The notes: generated by a model not told the origin, from the sequence alone. DNA of 42,891 bases from DASZBX01 sp035943635 (GCA_035943635.1 DASZBX010000122.1:1-42891), one strand, 5' to 3'. Numbered from the stretch's first letter, positions 16,087-25,986 are shown. Translations and numbers: made by a program.

Positions 16087-16896
16087 TCAGGCGCTGACGG
16101 CCTGGTCCCGGTAGCGCACGATCCGGACGAAGTCCTCCACGTCCAGCGCCGCGCCGCCGACCAGGGCGCCGTCCACGTCGGCCTCGGCCATGATGCCGGC
16201 CGCGTTCGCGCCCTTGACCGAGCCGCCGTAGAGCACCCGGACGGACTCGGCCAGTTCCGGGGAGTACAGCTCGGCCAGGCGGGCCCGGATCGCGCCGCAC
16301 ACCTCCTGGGCGTCGGCCGGGGTGGCCACCTCGCCGGTGCCGATCGCCCAGACCGGCTCGTAGGCGATGACCACGTTCTTGGCCTGCTCGGCGGTGATGT
16401 CGGTGAGCGACTCGACCAGCTGGTGCAGCACGAACGCGACCTGGTCGCCGGCCTTGCGCACCTCCAGCTTCTCGCCGATGCAGATGATCGGGGTCAGGCC
16501 GGCGGCCAGCGCGGCCCGGGCCTTGGCGGCGATCAGGTGGTTGGTCTCGCCGTGGTACTCGCGCCGCTCGGAGTGGCCGACCACGGCGAACGAGCACTTG
16601 AGCTTGGCCAGCATCTCGGCGCTGATCTCGCCGGTGTAGGCGCCGGCCGGGTGCCGGGAGACGTCCTGGGCGCCGTACTTGATCTTCATCTTGTCCCCGT
16701 CCACCAGGGTCTGCACCGAGCGCAGATCCACGAACGGGACCAGGACCGCGACCTCGACGGCCTCGTAGTCCTTGTCGGTGAGCGAGAAGGCGAGCTTCTG
16801 CACGTGCGCGATGGCCTCGAAGTGGTTGAGGTTCATCTTCCAGTTGCCCGCCATCAGCGGCACCCGGCCGACGATCGGGGTGGTCTTGCCTGACAT
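16087..16896 (-). CDS. tpiA: Triosephosphate isomerase
   Basis: Interconverts dihydroxyacetone phosphate and glyceraldehyde-3-phosphate. The 269-residue TIM barrel carries GNWKMN with the substrate lysine (K20), VVGHSERRE with the catalytic histidine, the signature AYEPVWAIGTGE with the catalytic glutamate and the phosphate-binding VLYGGSVKGANA. ATG at 16896 lies 5 nt after the pgk stop, with a GGAAGG box inside the end of pgk, so it is co-transcribed and probably coupled with pgk. Confidence 0.97.
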   Translation of the reverse strand: MSGKTTPIVGRVPLMAGNWKMNLNHFEAIAHVQKLAFSLTDKDYEAVEVAVLVPFVDLRSVQTLVDGDKMKIKYGAQDVSRHPAGAYTGEISAEMLAKLKCSFAVVGHSERREYHGETNHLIAAKARAALAAGLTPIICIGEKLEVRKAGDQVAFVLHQLVESLTDITAEQAKNVVIAYEPVWAIGTGEVATPADAQEVCGAIRARLAELYSPELAESVRVLYGGSVKGANAAGIMAEADVDGALVGGAALDVEDFVRIVRYRDQAVSA

Positions 16897-16901
16897 GGTC
16901 T

Positions 16902-18095
16902 CTAGCCTTCCAGAACGCTGATGCCGGGGAGGGTCTTGCCCTCGAGGTACTCCAGGGAGGCGCCGCCGCCGGTGGAGATGTGGCCGAAGGCCGTCTCGTC
17001 GAAGCCGAGCGCGCGCACGGCCGCGGCCGAGTCGCCGCCGCCGACCACGGTGAAGGCGCCGGAGTCGAGCAGGCCCTGGGCCACGGCCCGGGTGCCGGCC
17101 GCGTACGGCTCCAGTTCGAACACGCCCATCGGCCCGTTCCAGAACACGGTCCTGGCCCCGGCCAGCTTGGCCGCGAACAGCTTGCCGGACTCCGGGCCGA
17201 TGTCCAGGCCGAGCCGGTCGGCCGGGATCGCGTCGGCCGCGACCACGCTGTGCTCGGCGTCGGCGGCGAACGCGGTGGCGGCCACCACGTCGACCGGCAG
17301 CACGATCTCCACGCCGCTGTCCTTGGCCCGCTCCAGGTACCCGGTCACGGTCTCGAGCTGGTCGGCCTCCAGCAGGGACTTGCCGACCTCGTGGCCCTGG
17401 GCCTTGAGGAAGGTGAAGACCATGCCGCCGCCGATCAGGATCTTGTCGGCCCGGTCGATCAGGTTGTCGATCACGCCGAGCTTGTCCGAGACCTTCGAGC
17501 CGCCGAGCACGACCACGTAGGGGCGCTCGACCTCCTCGGTCAGCCGCTTGAGCACGTCGAGCTCGGCTTTGATCAGGTAGCCGGCCGCGCTGGGCAGGTC
17601 CTCGGCCAGGTCGTAGACCGAGGCGTGCCGGCGGTGCACCGCGCCGAAGCCGTCGGAGACGAACAGGTCGCCGAACTCGGCCAACCGGTCCGCGAACTTG
17701 CCCCGGGCGACCGCGTCCTTGCTGGTCTCGTCCGGGTTGAACCGGACGTTCTGCAGCAGCGCGATCTCGCCCTCGCCGAGCGCCGCGACGACGGCCTTGG
17801 CCGACTCGCCGATCGTGTCGGTGGCGAAGGCGACCGGCTTGCCGAGCAGTTCGCCCAGGCGCACCGCGACCGGGGCCAGCGAGTACTTGCCGTCGGTGGC
17901 CGGGTCGCCGGTGGGGCGGCCCAGGTGCGCGAGCACGATCACCTTGGCGCCGCGGCCGAGCAGGGCCTGCAGCGTCGGCACCGAGGCCCGGATCCGGCCG
18001 TCGTCGGTGATGGCGCCGTCTTTGAGCGGTACGTTCAGGTCCGCCCGCACCAGGACGCGCTTGCCGGCTACGTCCAGATCATCAATTGACTGCAC
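16902..18095 (-). CDS. pgk: Phosphoglycerate kinase
   Basis: Makes ATP from 1,3-bisphosphoglycerate in glycolysis. The 397-residue product contains RVLVRADLNVPLKDG near the N-terminus, HLGRPTG, the hinge region VVLGGSKVSDKLGVIDNL, NGPMGVFE and the C-terminal GGGDSAAAVRALG. I take GTG 18095 as the start because a GGGGAG box precedes it by 6 nt; the in-frame ATG at 18113 would put that box inside the coding sequence. It lies 108 nt after gap, with an 11-bp hairpin in the gap, and 5 nt before tpiA. Confidence 0.96.
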   Translation of the reverse strand: MQSIDDLDVAGKRVLVRADLNVPLKDGAITDDGRIRASVPTLQALLGRGAKVIVLAHLGRPTGDPATDGKYSLAPVAVRLGELLGKPVAFATDTIGESAKAVVAALGEGEIALLQNVRFNPDETSKDAVARGKFADRLAEFGDLFVSDGFGAVHRRHASVYDLAEDLPSAAGYLIKAELDVLKRLTEEVERPYVVVLGGSKVSDKLGVIDNLIDRADKILIGGGMVFTFLKAQGHEVGKSLLEADQLETVTGYLERAKDSGVEIVLPVDVVAATAFAADAEHSVVAADAIPADRLGLDIGPESGKLFAAKLAGARTVFWNGPMGVFELEPYAAGTRAVAQGLLDSGAFTVVGGGDSAAAVRALGFDETAFGHISTGGGASLEYLEGKTLPGISVLEG

Positions 18096-18120
18096 TGTGA
18101 ACTCCCCACGCATAGGAATG

Positions 18121-18148
18121 GCCCGGACGACTCTCGGGTCGTCCGGGC
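18121..18148 (-). terminator. Hairpin between gap and pgk
   Basis: GCCCGGACGAC (18121-18131) pairs perfectly with 18138-18148 across a 6-nt loop, in the 108-nt space between gap and pgk. With no T tract, it may be a partial terminator or an mRNA-stabilising/processing element that sets gap and pgk levels separately. Confidence 0.6.
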
Positions 18149-18203
18149 TCGCCGTACTTCAGGAAAACACTGCCTTACCAGGCACCTGCGGAGGTTCGGA
18201 GCC

Positions 18204-19229
<1,026 letters not shown>

Positions 19230-19735
19230 GAACCCGTCTCCTCGATACGTGCACGTCGGGCAACGAACTCGGGTGAGCCGACGTGCGGGTGAATCCGTCT
19301 GGTCGGGTTGCTCCCGACTGTACCCAAACCTACCCCGGCCAGGCGGGCCGGGGCGAACCGGCCCGGATTTTGATACTACCGTCAAGTAACAGCGGGATGA
19401 CGGCCGCCGACCAGGCTCGACGGTCCGCCGCGGGGGTCCGCACCCGGATCCGGGCGCCGGGCCGGGCGTCGGGCCGGGCAGGTGGTGCGGCGCAGGTCAG
19501 GTCTGGTATCGGCCCGCTCTCTGCACAGGTTCGGGTCGGCGGGGGCGCGCGGTCGGCCAAGCGGCACGGCGAGGCTGCGTCCACCCCGCTGCGGGCGCCG
19601 GGCCCGCGGGCCCGGGCGGGGATCTCGGGCGTCCGGCTCCCGGACGGCCGAATCCGCCCACTCGCACGGCCTACGGATCTGCGGCCCGCGGGCAGCCCGC
19701 GCAGCCACCCGCCGTCTCAGGCCCCGCCCCGCGGC
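19230..19735. promoter_or_regulatory. whiA-gap intergenic region
   Basis: 506 nt without a gene. Close to gap it holds the inverted repeat 19251-19259/19278-19286 in the probable leader and an 8-bp GC hairpin at 19333-19353. Minus-strand TAnnnT sequences that could be -10 boxes are TACAGT near 19320 and TAGTAT near 19376. Nearer whiA lies an 18-bp perfect GC palindrome (19598-19615) that could end whiA transcription. No coding potential is recognised. Confidence 0.45.
19598..19615 (-). terminator. 18-bp GC palindrome downstream of whiA
   Basis: CCGGGCCCG at 19598-19606 is followed directly by its reverse complement at 19607-19615, about 120 nt past the whiA stop. The call as a terminator is by position only; with no loop, it would form a shorter stem. 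Confidence 0.35.
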
Positions 19736-20734
19736 CTACTGCCCGCCGACTCCGGCGTCCACGAACAGGTCCGGGGTGAGGCTGGCCTCGGTGCTGGGCA
19801 GGCCGAGTTCGGCCGCGCGCCGGTCGGCCAGGGCGAGCAGGCGCCGGATCCGGCCGGCCACGGCGTCCTTGGTCAGCGGCGGGTCGGCCAGTGCGCCGAG
19901 CTCTTCCAGCGAGGCCTGCCGGTGTTCCAGGCGCAGCCGGCCGGCCACGGCCAGGTGCTCCGGGGCCTCGGCGCCGAGGATCTCCAGCGCCCGGCCGACC
20001 CGGGCGCCGGCGGCCACCGCGGCCCGGGCCGAGCGGCGCAGGTTGGCGTCGTCGAAGTTGGCCAGCCGGTTGGCGGTGGCCCGCACCTCGCGCCGCATCC
20101 GGCGCTCCTCCCAGGCCAGCACGGACTCGTGCGCGCCGAGCCGGGTCAGCAGCACGCCGATCGCGTCCCCGTCCCGGATCACCACCCGGTCGATCCCGCG
20201 CACCTCGCGGTTCTTGGCCGACACGCCGAGCCGGCGGGCGGCGCCGACCAGGGCGAGCGCGGCCTCCTGGCCGGGGCAGGTGATCTCCAGGGCGGAGGAG
20301 CGGCCGGGCTCGGTCAGCGAGCCGTGGGCCAGGAACGCCCCGCGCCAGGCCGCCTCGGCGTCGCAGACCGCGCCGGAGACCACCTGCGGGGGCAGGCCGC
20401 GGATCGGCCGGCCCCAGCCGTCGAGCAGGCCGGTCTGCCGGGCCAGGGCCTCGCCGTCCTTGACCACCCGGACCACGTACCGGCTGCCCCGGCGCAGGCC
20501 GCCCGGGGCCATCACGCCGAGTTCGGAGGTGTGCCCGTAGACCTCGGCGATGTCCTTGCGCAGCCGGCGCGCGGCGGCGGCGGTGTCGAGCTCGGCCTCC
20601 AGCACGATCCGGCCCTGGATCAGGTGGATCGCCCCGGCGAAGCGCAGCAGGGCGGCCGATTCGGCCTTGCGGCAGCAGGGTTTGACCACCGGCAGCCGAC
20701 TGAGCTCGTCTTTCACCGCTGCGGTCATTGCCAT
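19736..20734 (-). CDS. whiA: Sporulation transcription regulator WhiA
   Basis: DNA-binding regulator required for the switch from aerial growth to sporulation septation in Streptomyces, acting with WhiB; in other Gram-positives it influences cell division. The 332-residue product begins MAMTAAVKDELSRLPV, has the LAGLIDADG-like N-terminal half (CCRKAESAALLRFAGAIHL, TSELGVM) and the C-terminal helix-turn-helix region (LRLEHRQASLEELGALADPPLTKDAVAGRIRRLL). ATG 20734 gives the conserved N-terminus; ATG 20728 is an alternative. It lies 339 nt after yvcK, so it may have its own promoter; a minus-strand TAGGCT at 20808-20813 is a -10 candidate. Confidence 0.96.
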   Translation of the reverse strand: MAMTAAVKDELSRLPVVKPCCRKAESAALLRFAGAIHLIQGRIVLEAELDTAAAARRLRKDIAEVYGHTSELGVMAPGGLRRGSRYVVRVVKDGEALARQTGLLDGWGRPIRGLPPQVVSGAVCDAEAAWRGAFLAHGSLTEPGRSSALEITCPGQEAALALVGAARRLGVSAKNREVRGIDRVVIRDGDAIGVLLTRLGAHESVLAWEERRMRREVRATANRLANFDDANLRRSARAAVAAGARVGRALEILGAEAPEHLAVAGRLRLEHRQASLEELGALADPPLTKDAVAGRIRRLLALADRRAAELGLPSTEASLTPDLFVDAGVGGQ

Positions 20735-21073
20735 CTGGTCGGTGGCCTTTCTCGGTACGTGTGACGTTCCCGGCCGGCCCGCGCCGCTGCGGCCGCTTAC
20801 GCCGTCCAGCCTAACCCGGACGGCGCGGCCCGGTGGGCCGTGCGGGCACCCGACCGGCCCAGTCGCCGCAGAATTCGCTCGAAAGAGCGCACTGCCGCGC
20901 CGGTCGGCGCGCCCGGCGCCCGGACCGGAACGGGCCGTCGCCGAACGAGCCGGCCCGGTCACGCCGAAACCCGGCTCACCAGTGCGGATCGGCGTGCCGG
21001 AGCGGATATGCGCCAGATCTTCCGACAGTCAGAACACGATCAGGCCGGCCGCGATTCCCGGCCGGGGCCCGGC
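20735..21073. promoter_or_regulatory. yvcK-whiA intergenic region
   Basis: 339 nt without a recognisable gene. It contains the inverted repeat GCCGTCC (20801-20807) and GGACGGC (20818-20824), which flanks a minus-strand TAGGCT that fits a -10 hexamer for whiA. A repressor at this site could block the promoter. The rest is GC-rich sequence with no clear feature. Confidence 0.4.
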
Positions 21074-22240
21074 TCAGAGCAGGATGTGCCGGACCGCCTC
21101 GGCCAGCCGGGCCGGGTCATGGTAGGGCAGTTCCCCGTCCACGGCCACCGGCGCGCAGTAGATCTCCGCGCCCAGCCGCCGGGCCACCGCGGCCAGTTCG
21201 CCGGCCTCGGCCGGGCGGTCGCCCGGGGCCGGGCGGACCAGCCCGAGGTCGGCCCGCGCGCCGACCGAGGCGCCGGCCGCGGCGCCGAGCGTGCCCGGGT
21301 CCACCAGGATCGCGTCCAGTCGCAGGTTCGGCGCGTGCGCGAGCAGCACGTCGATGTGGTCCTTGGGGGTGAACCCGTCCGTCTCCCCGGCCTGCGGGGC
21401 CAGGTTCAAGATCAGCAGCCGGCGGGCCTTGGTACTGGTCAGCGCCTCGACCAGGTCCGGGACCAGCAGGTGCGGGAGCACGCTGGTGAACCAGGAGCCC
21501 GGGCCCAGGATCACCCAGTCGGCCTCCTGGATCGCGGCCACCGCCTCGGGCACCGCGGGCGGGTCCTGCGGCAGCAGCCGGACCGCGAGCACCTCGCCGG
21601 GGGTCTTGGCCAGCGAGTGCTGGCCGCGCACGGTGCTGACCAGGTCGGGCGCGGCCGGGTCGGCTCCGCGCACGGTGGCCTCGATCTCCAGCGGCACCGC
21701 GGACATCGGCAGCACCCGTCCGCGGGCGCCGAGCAGCCGGGCGACCCAGTCCAGGCCGGCCACCGGGTCCCCGAGCTCCTCCCACAGGGCGGTGATCAGC
21801 AGGTTCCCCAGGGCGTGGCCGGCCAGGTGGCCGGTGCCGGCGAAGCGGTGCTGCAACGCCCGGGCCCAGGTGCGGCCCCATTCGTCGTCCCCGCACAGGG
21901 CGGCCAGCGCCATCCGCAGGTCGCCCGGCGGCAGTCCGCCGAGCTCGCCGCGGATCCGGCCGCTGGAACCGCCGTCGTCGGCCACGGTGACCACCGCGGT
22001 CAGCTGCTCGGTGACCTGGCGCAGCGCGGACAGGCAGGCGTACATGCCGTGGCCGCCGCCGAAGGTGACCACCCGGGTCTGGGCCAGGGCCAGCGGCGGG
22101 CGCGGCGCGGCCGGGTCCGGCTCAGGCGGGGCATGGCCGGCCCGGCCGAGGGCGCCGTCCGGAGAGTCCGGGCGGTCCGTCGAGCCGGGCCGGGTCGAGC
22201 TGTCGGTGCCGTCGGGCAGGTCCGGGTGCGGGTCGGTCAC
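21074..22240 (-). CDS. yvcK: YvcK/CofD-like gluconeogenesis/cell-shape factor
   Basis: Member of the YvcK (CofD-like, UPF0052) family, which in Bacillus binds UDP-sugars and is needed for normal cell shape on gluconeogenic carbon. The 388-residue product has a disordered Pro/Asp-rich N-terminus of about 55 residues, then VVTFGGGHGMYACLSALR, VADDGGSSGRIRGELGGLPPGDLRMAL and DWVILGPGSWFTSVLPHLLV, all typical of the fold. GTG at 22240 overlaps the rapZ stop codon (GTGA), so translation is coupled. Confidence 0.94.
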   Translation of the reverse strand: MTDPHPDLPDGTDSSTRPGSTDRPDSPDGALGRAGHAPPEPDPAAPRPPLALAQTRVVTFGGGHGMYACLSALRQVTEQLTAVVTVADDGGSSGRIRGELGGLPPGDLRMALAALCGDDEWGRTWARALQHRFAGTGHLAGHALGNLLITALWEELGDPVAGLDWVARLLGARGRVLPMSAVPLEIEATVRGADPAAPDLVSTVRGQHSLAKTPGEVLAVRLLPQDPPAVPEAVAAIQEADWVILGPGSWFTSVLPHLLVPDLVEALTSTKARRLLILNLAPQAGETDGFTPKDHIDVLLAHAPNLRLDAILVDPGTLGAAAGASVGARADLGLVRPAPGDRPAEAGELAAVARRLGAEIYCAPVAVDGELPYHDPARLAEAVRHILL

Positions 22241-23133
22241 TCGCGGCCGATGTCCCGGTGCAGCACGGTGGTGTCCACGCCGTCGCTGCCGAGCCGGGCG
22301 GCCAGCTGCTCGGCCATCGCGACGCTGCGGTGCTTGCCGCCGGTGCAGCCGACCGCGAGGGTCAGGTAGCGCTTTCCCTCGCGCCGGTAGCCGGAGGTGA
22401 TCACCCGCAGCACCTCGCCGTACGACTCCAGCAGCTCCTTGGCCCCGACCTGGGCCAGCACGTACCCGCTGACCTCGGGGTCCAGGCCGGTGCGGGGGCG
22501 CAGCTCGGGGATCCAGTGCGGATTGGGCAGGAAGCGGCAGTCCACCACCAGGTCCGCGTCCACCGGCAGGCCGTACTTGAAGCCGAAGGACATCACGGTG
22601 GCCCGCAGCTGCGGCTCCTCGGTGCCGGCGAAGGCCGACTCGAGCGCGGCCCGCAGCTCGTGCACGTTGCGGCTGGACGTGTCGATCACCAGGTCGGCCT
22701 CGCCGCGCAGCTCGCGCAGCAGGTCGCGCTCGCGCACGATGCCGTCGGTGATCCGGCCGTCGCCCTGCAGCGGGTGCGGCCGGCGCACGTTCTCGAACCG
22801 GCGCACCAGGACGTCGTCGGCCGACTCCAGGAACACGATCCGGTGCCGCAGCCCGCCGGCCTCTATCTGCTCCAGCGCCTCGTGCAGGTGCTCGAAGAAC
22901 GAGCGGCCGCGCACGTCCACCACCACGGCGATCCGCGGCACGGTGCCCTGGGTGCGGGCGGCCAGGTCGACCATGGTCGGGATGAGGCTGGGCGGGAGGT
23001 TGTCGACCACGAACCAGCCGAGGTCCTCCAGGACCTTCGCCGCAGTGGAGCGGCCGGCTCCGGACATGCCGGAGATCACGACCAGTTCCGGGGGCTCGGG
23101 CCCGCCGGGATCGTCGTCCGCCTGTTCGTCCAT
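22237..23133 (-). CDS. rapZ: RNase adapter/nucleotide-binding protein RapZ (YvcJ)
   Basis: RapZ/YvcJ-family P-loop protein. In Escherichia coli it steers RNase E to a small RNA controlling glucosamine-6-phosphate synthase; in Gram-positives it binds nucleotides and its role is less clear. The 298-residue product has the Walker A-like GMSGAGRSTA, in which Arg replaces the usual Lys, IVFLESADDVLVRRF as the Walker B region, and the conserved C-terminal segment CTGGKHRSVAMAEQLA. It lies between uvrC (77 nt upstream) and yvcK (4-bp overlap), the standard uvrC-rapZ-yvcK-whiA order. Confidence 0.95.
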   Translation of the reverse strand: MDEQADDDPGGPEPPELVVISGMSGAGRSTAAKVLEDLGWFVVDNLPPSLIPTMVDLAARTQGTVPRIAVVVDVRGRSFFEHLHEALEQIEAGGLRHRIVFLESADDVLVRRFENVRRPHPLQGDGRITDGIVRERDLLRELRGEADLVIDTSSRNVHELRAALESAFAGTEEPQLRATVMSFGFKYGLPVDADLVVDCRFLPNPHWIPELRPRTGLDPEVSGYVLAQVGAKELLESYGEVLRVITSGYRREGKRYLTLAVGCTGGKHRSVAMAEQLAARLGSDGVDTTVLHRDIGRE

Positions 23134-23210
23134 GAGCCCGAGGTCCCCCTTCGGTCCGGTGGGCTGATTGCGCGGCCGGGCACCAGGTGGTGCCGCACCG
23201 ATTCGGCCGC

Positions 23211-25229
23211 CTACTCCTCGATCATCTCACCTGTCGCGGTGTCGATGGCGAAAACCGGGCCACCGGAACGTGATTGTTCCGCGAGGTGCGCAAGAATACT
23301 TTCCGCCACGGCCGGTCCGATCCCGGGCACCTCGGTCAGCTGCTCGACCGTGGCCTGGCGCACGGCGCGGACCGAGCCGAACTTCTTGAGCAGGGCCCGG
23401 CGGCGCACTTCGCCCAGGCCCGGGACGGTGTCCAGGGCACTGGTGGTCATGGCCTTGCTGCGCTTCTGCCGGTGGTAGGTGATCGCGAACCGGTGCGCTT
23501 CGTCGCGCACCCGCTGCAACAGGTACAGCGCCTCGCTGGCCCGGGGCAGGATCACCGGTTCGGCCTGGCCCGGCAGCCAGATCTCCTCCATCCGCTTGGC
23601 CAGTCCGGCCACCGCGACCTCGACCACGCCGAGTTCGGCCAGCGCGGCCGCGGCCGCCGCGACCTGCGGCTGGCCGCCGTCGACCAGGACCAGCTGGGGC
23701 GGGTAGGCGCTGCGGGTCGGCGCGAGTTCCTCGTCCGCCCCGGGGTCGACCTCGCCGGACACCACCCCGCCGGCGCCGGTGGTGGCCAGTGCCTCGCGGG
23801 TGGCCAGGTAGCGGCGGAACCGTCGGGTGATCACCTCGTGCATGGACCGGACGTCGTCCTGGCCTTCGACCGTCTTGATCGAGAACCGCCGGTACTCGGC
23901 CTTGCGCGGCAGCGCGTCCTCGAACACGACCATCGAGGCGACCACGTTCGTGCCCTGGAGGTTGGAGATGTCGTAGCACTCGATCCGCAGCGGCGCGCTG
24001 TCGAGCTCCAGCGCGTCCGCGATGTCCTGCAGGGCCTGGCTGCGGGTGGTCAGATCCCCGGCGCGCTTGACCTTGTGCAGGGTCAGGCTCTGCTTGGCGT
24101 TGCGCTCCACGGTCTCCATCAGCGCGCGCTTGTCGCCGCGCTGGGGCACCCGCAGGTCCACCCGGCCCGAGCCGGGGCCGCGCTGCTCCCCGGCCCGCAG
24201 CTGGTCCAGCCAGGCGGTCACCGCGGCGTGGTCCGGCGGCAGCGCGGGCACCAGGATCTCCTGCGGGACCGGTTCGCCGCCCTGGCCGCCGGACTCGCCG
24301 CCGTAGAGCTGGATCAGGAAACGCTCGACCAGGCTCGCGGTGTCCAGGTCCTCGACCCGGTCCACCACCCAGCCGCGCTGCCCGCGGACCCGGCCGCCGC
24401 GGACGTGGAAGATCTGCACCGCGGCCTCGAGCTCGTCCTCGCTTATCGCGATCACGTCGGCGTCGGTGCCGTCGCCGAGCACGATCGCGTTGCGTTCCAG
24501 GGCCTGCTCCAGGGCGCCGATCGCGTCGCGCAGCCGGGCCGCCTTCTCGAACTCGAGCTCGGCCGCGGCCTCCTTCATCTCGCGCTCCAGCCGGCGCATG
24601 TGCGTGTTCGTGTTCCCGGCCAGGAAGCTGCAGAAGTCCTCGGAGATGGCCCGGTGCTCCTCGGCGGTGACCCGGCCGACGCACGGCGCGGCGCACTTGC
24701 CGATGTAGCCGAGCAGGCAGGGCCGGTCGGACAGCTGGGCCCGGCGGAACACCCCGGCCGAGCAGCTGCGCATCGGGAAGACCCGCAGCAGGGCGTCCAT
24801 GGTCTCCCGGATCGCCCAGGCGTGCGAGTACGGGCCGAAGTAGCGCACGCCCTTCTTCTTCGGGCCGCGCATCACCTGCGCGCGGGGGAACTGCTCGTTG
24901 AGGGTGACCGCGAGGCTGGGGTAGGACTTGTCGTCCCGGTAGCGGACGTTGAACCGCGGGTCGAACTCCTTGATCCAGGTGTACTCCAGCTGCAGGGCCT
25001 CGACCTCGGTGGACACCACGGTCCACTCGACGCTCGCCGCGGTGGTCACCATGGACTGGGTCCTCGGGTGCAGCGAGGGCAGCGGCTGGAAGTAGTTCGC
25101 CAGCCGGGCGCGCAGGTTCTTGGCCTTGCCCACGTACACGACCCGGCCCTGCGGATCGCGGAACCGGTAGACCCCTGGTTCGGTCGGAATCGTCCCCGTG
25201 GCTGGACGGTAGCTCGCCGGATCGGTCAC
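23211..25229 (-). CDS. uvrC: UvrABC system protein C
   Basis: Makes the dual incisions in nucleotide excision repair with UvrA and UvrB. The 672-residue product has the N-terminal GIY-YIG nuclease (EPGVYRFRDPQGRVVYVGKA, residues 18-90), a Cys-containing linker (CLLGYIGKCAAPCVGR), a UVR motif (EAAAELEFEKAARLRDAIGAL), the RNase H-like endonuclease (ECYDISNLQGTNVVASMVVF, LVDGGQPQV) and a tandem helix-hairpin-helix (VPGLGEVRRRALLKKFGS, VPGIGPAVAESIL). GTG 25229 lies exactly 7 nt after a TACATT hexamer, so the mRNA may be leaderless. Confidence 0.97.
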   Translation of the reverse strand: MTDPASYRPATGTIPTEPGVYRFRDPQGRVVYVGKAKNLRARLANYFQPLPSLHPRTQSMVTTAASVEWTVVSTEVEALQLEYTWIKEFDPRFNVRYRDDKSYPSLAVTLNEQFPRAQVMRGPKKKGVRYFGPYSHAWAIRETMDALLRVFPMRSCSAGVFRRAQLSDRPCLLGYIGKCAAPCVGRVTAEEHRAISEDFCSFLAGNTNTHMRRLEREMKEAAAELEFEKAARLRDAIGALEQALERNAIVLGDGTDADVIAISEDELEAAVQIFHVRGGRVRGQRGWVVDRVEDLDTASLVERFLIQLYGGESGGQGGEPVPQEILVPALPPDHAAVTAWLDQLRAGEQRGPGSGRVDLRVPQRGDKRALMETVERNAKQSLTLHKVKRAGDLTTRSQALQDIADALELDSAPLRIECYDISNLQGTNVVASMVVFEDALPRKAEYRRFSIKTVEGQDDVRSMHEVITRRFRRYLATREALATTGAGGVVSGEVDPGADEELAPTRSAYPPQLVLVDGGQPQVAAAAAALAELGVVEVAVAGLAKRMEEIWLPGQAEPVILPRASEALYLLQRVRDEAHRFAITYHRQKRSKAMTTSALDTVPGLGEVRRRALLKKFGSVRAVRQATVEQLTEVPGIGPAVAESILAHLAEQSRSGGPVFAIDTATGEMIEE

Positions 25230-25297
25230 AACGGCAAATGTAGCCGATCCGGCGGACAGTCGATCCCGGGCGCAGTCGATCCCGGATACCAGGGGGG
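25230..25297 (-). promoter_or_regulatory. uvrC promoter with direct repeats
   Basis: On the minus strand, TACATT (25242-25237) fits the TAnnnT -10 motif and is 7 nt from the GTG start, predicting a leaderless transcript. Eight nt further upstream is ctgtccgcc, a weak partial match to the RecA-NDp -35 box TTGTCRGTG. Upstream of that, CAGTCGATCCCGG occurs twice (25257-25269 and 25273-25285), a 16-bp period that could bind a regulator. Confidence 0.45.
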
Positions 25298-25819
25298 TCA
25301 GCCCAGGGTGATCTGGCCGTCGGCCACCGTGACGGTCGCGGCCGGCAGCGCCTGGGTGGCCGGGCCGCGCTCGACCGAGCCGTCGACCGCGCTGTACTCC
25401 GAGCCGTGGCAGGCGCAGGTGATCACGTTGTCGCTGACCGTGGCCACGGTGCAGCCCTGGTGGGTGCAGACCGCGGAGAAGGCCTTGAAGGTGCCCGCCT
25501 CCGGCTGGGTCACCACGACCTTCGCCTCCTGGTAGATCATTCCGCCGCCGACCGGCACGGCGCTGCTCGGCCCGAGGTCGGAGTTGCCGGTGGGCGCGAG
25601 GTTCGCCGAGGGGGCGCCGGCGCCGGCCGGACTGGAGGTGGCGCTCGCGGTGGTGCAGGCGGCGGCGGTCAGCCCGACCGCCGCGGCGGCGCCGCCGACC
25701 CCGACCGCGCGCAGCAGGGCGCGGCGGCTGGAGCCGCAGCAGGCGCCCTCGGCGGGCGCCGCACCGGGCTGCGGGCAGGCGGCGGCGGTCTCGGCCGGCT
25801 CGGTCAGAACGTGGTCCAT
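25298..25819 (-). CDS. Exported Rieske [2Fe-2S] protein
   Basis: Small extracytoplasmic Rieske protein, probably an electron carrier; its redox partner is not evident. The 173-residue product has a twin-arginine-like signal (SSRRALLRAVGVGGAAAAVGL) ending at TAAAC, so Cys55 may be lipidated. A Ser/Pro/Gly linker follows, then the Rieske domain with CTHQGC (Cys118, His120, Cys123) and CACHGSEYS (Cys135, Cys137, His138). All four cluster ligands and both disulfide cysteines are present. ATG 25819 lies 6 nt after AGGAG. It sits between uvrA and uvrC, as in Streptomyces; no link to repair is known. Confidence 0.93.
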   Translation of the reverse strand: MDHVLTEPAETAAACPQPGAAPAEGACCGSSRRALLRAVGVGGAAAAVGLTAAACTTASATSSPAGAGAPSANLAPTGNSDLGPSSAVPVGGGMIYQEAKVVVTQPEAGTFKAFSAVCTHQGCTVATVSDNVITCACHGSEYSAVDGSVERGPATQALPAATVTVADGQITLG

Positions 25820-25986
25820 CGGGAACTCCTGGGGCAGGCTGGTGGCGGATACGGGTGGCGCCGGCCGCGCCACCCGGCGCGCCCGGGCCGGTCCGTCCGG
25901 TCTCGCCGCCGGGACCGGACCGTCGCCACGAGCCGCCACTCTGCCATCCCCGGATGAAAGCCGGATGAGAGGGGTCCGGTTCCGGC

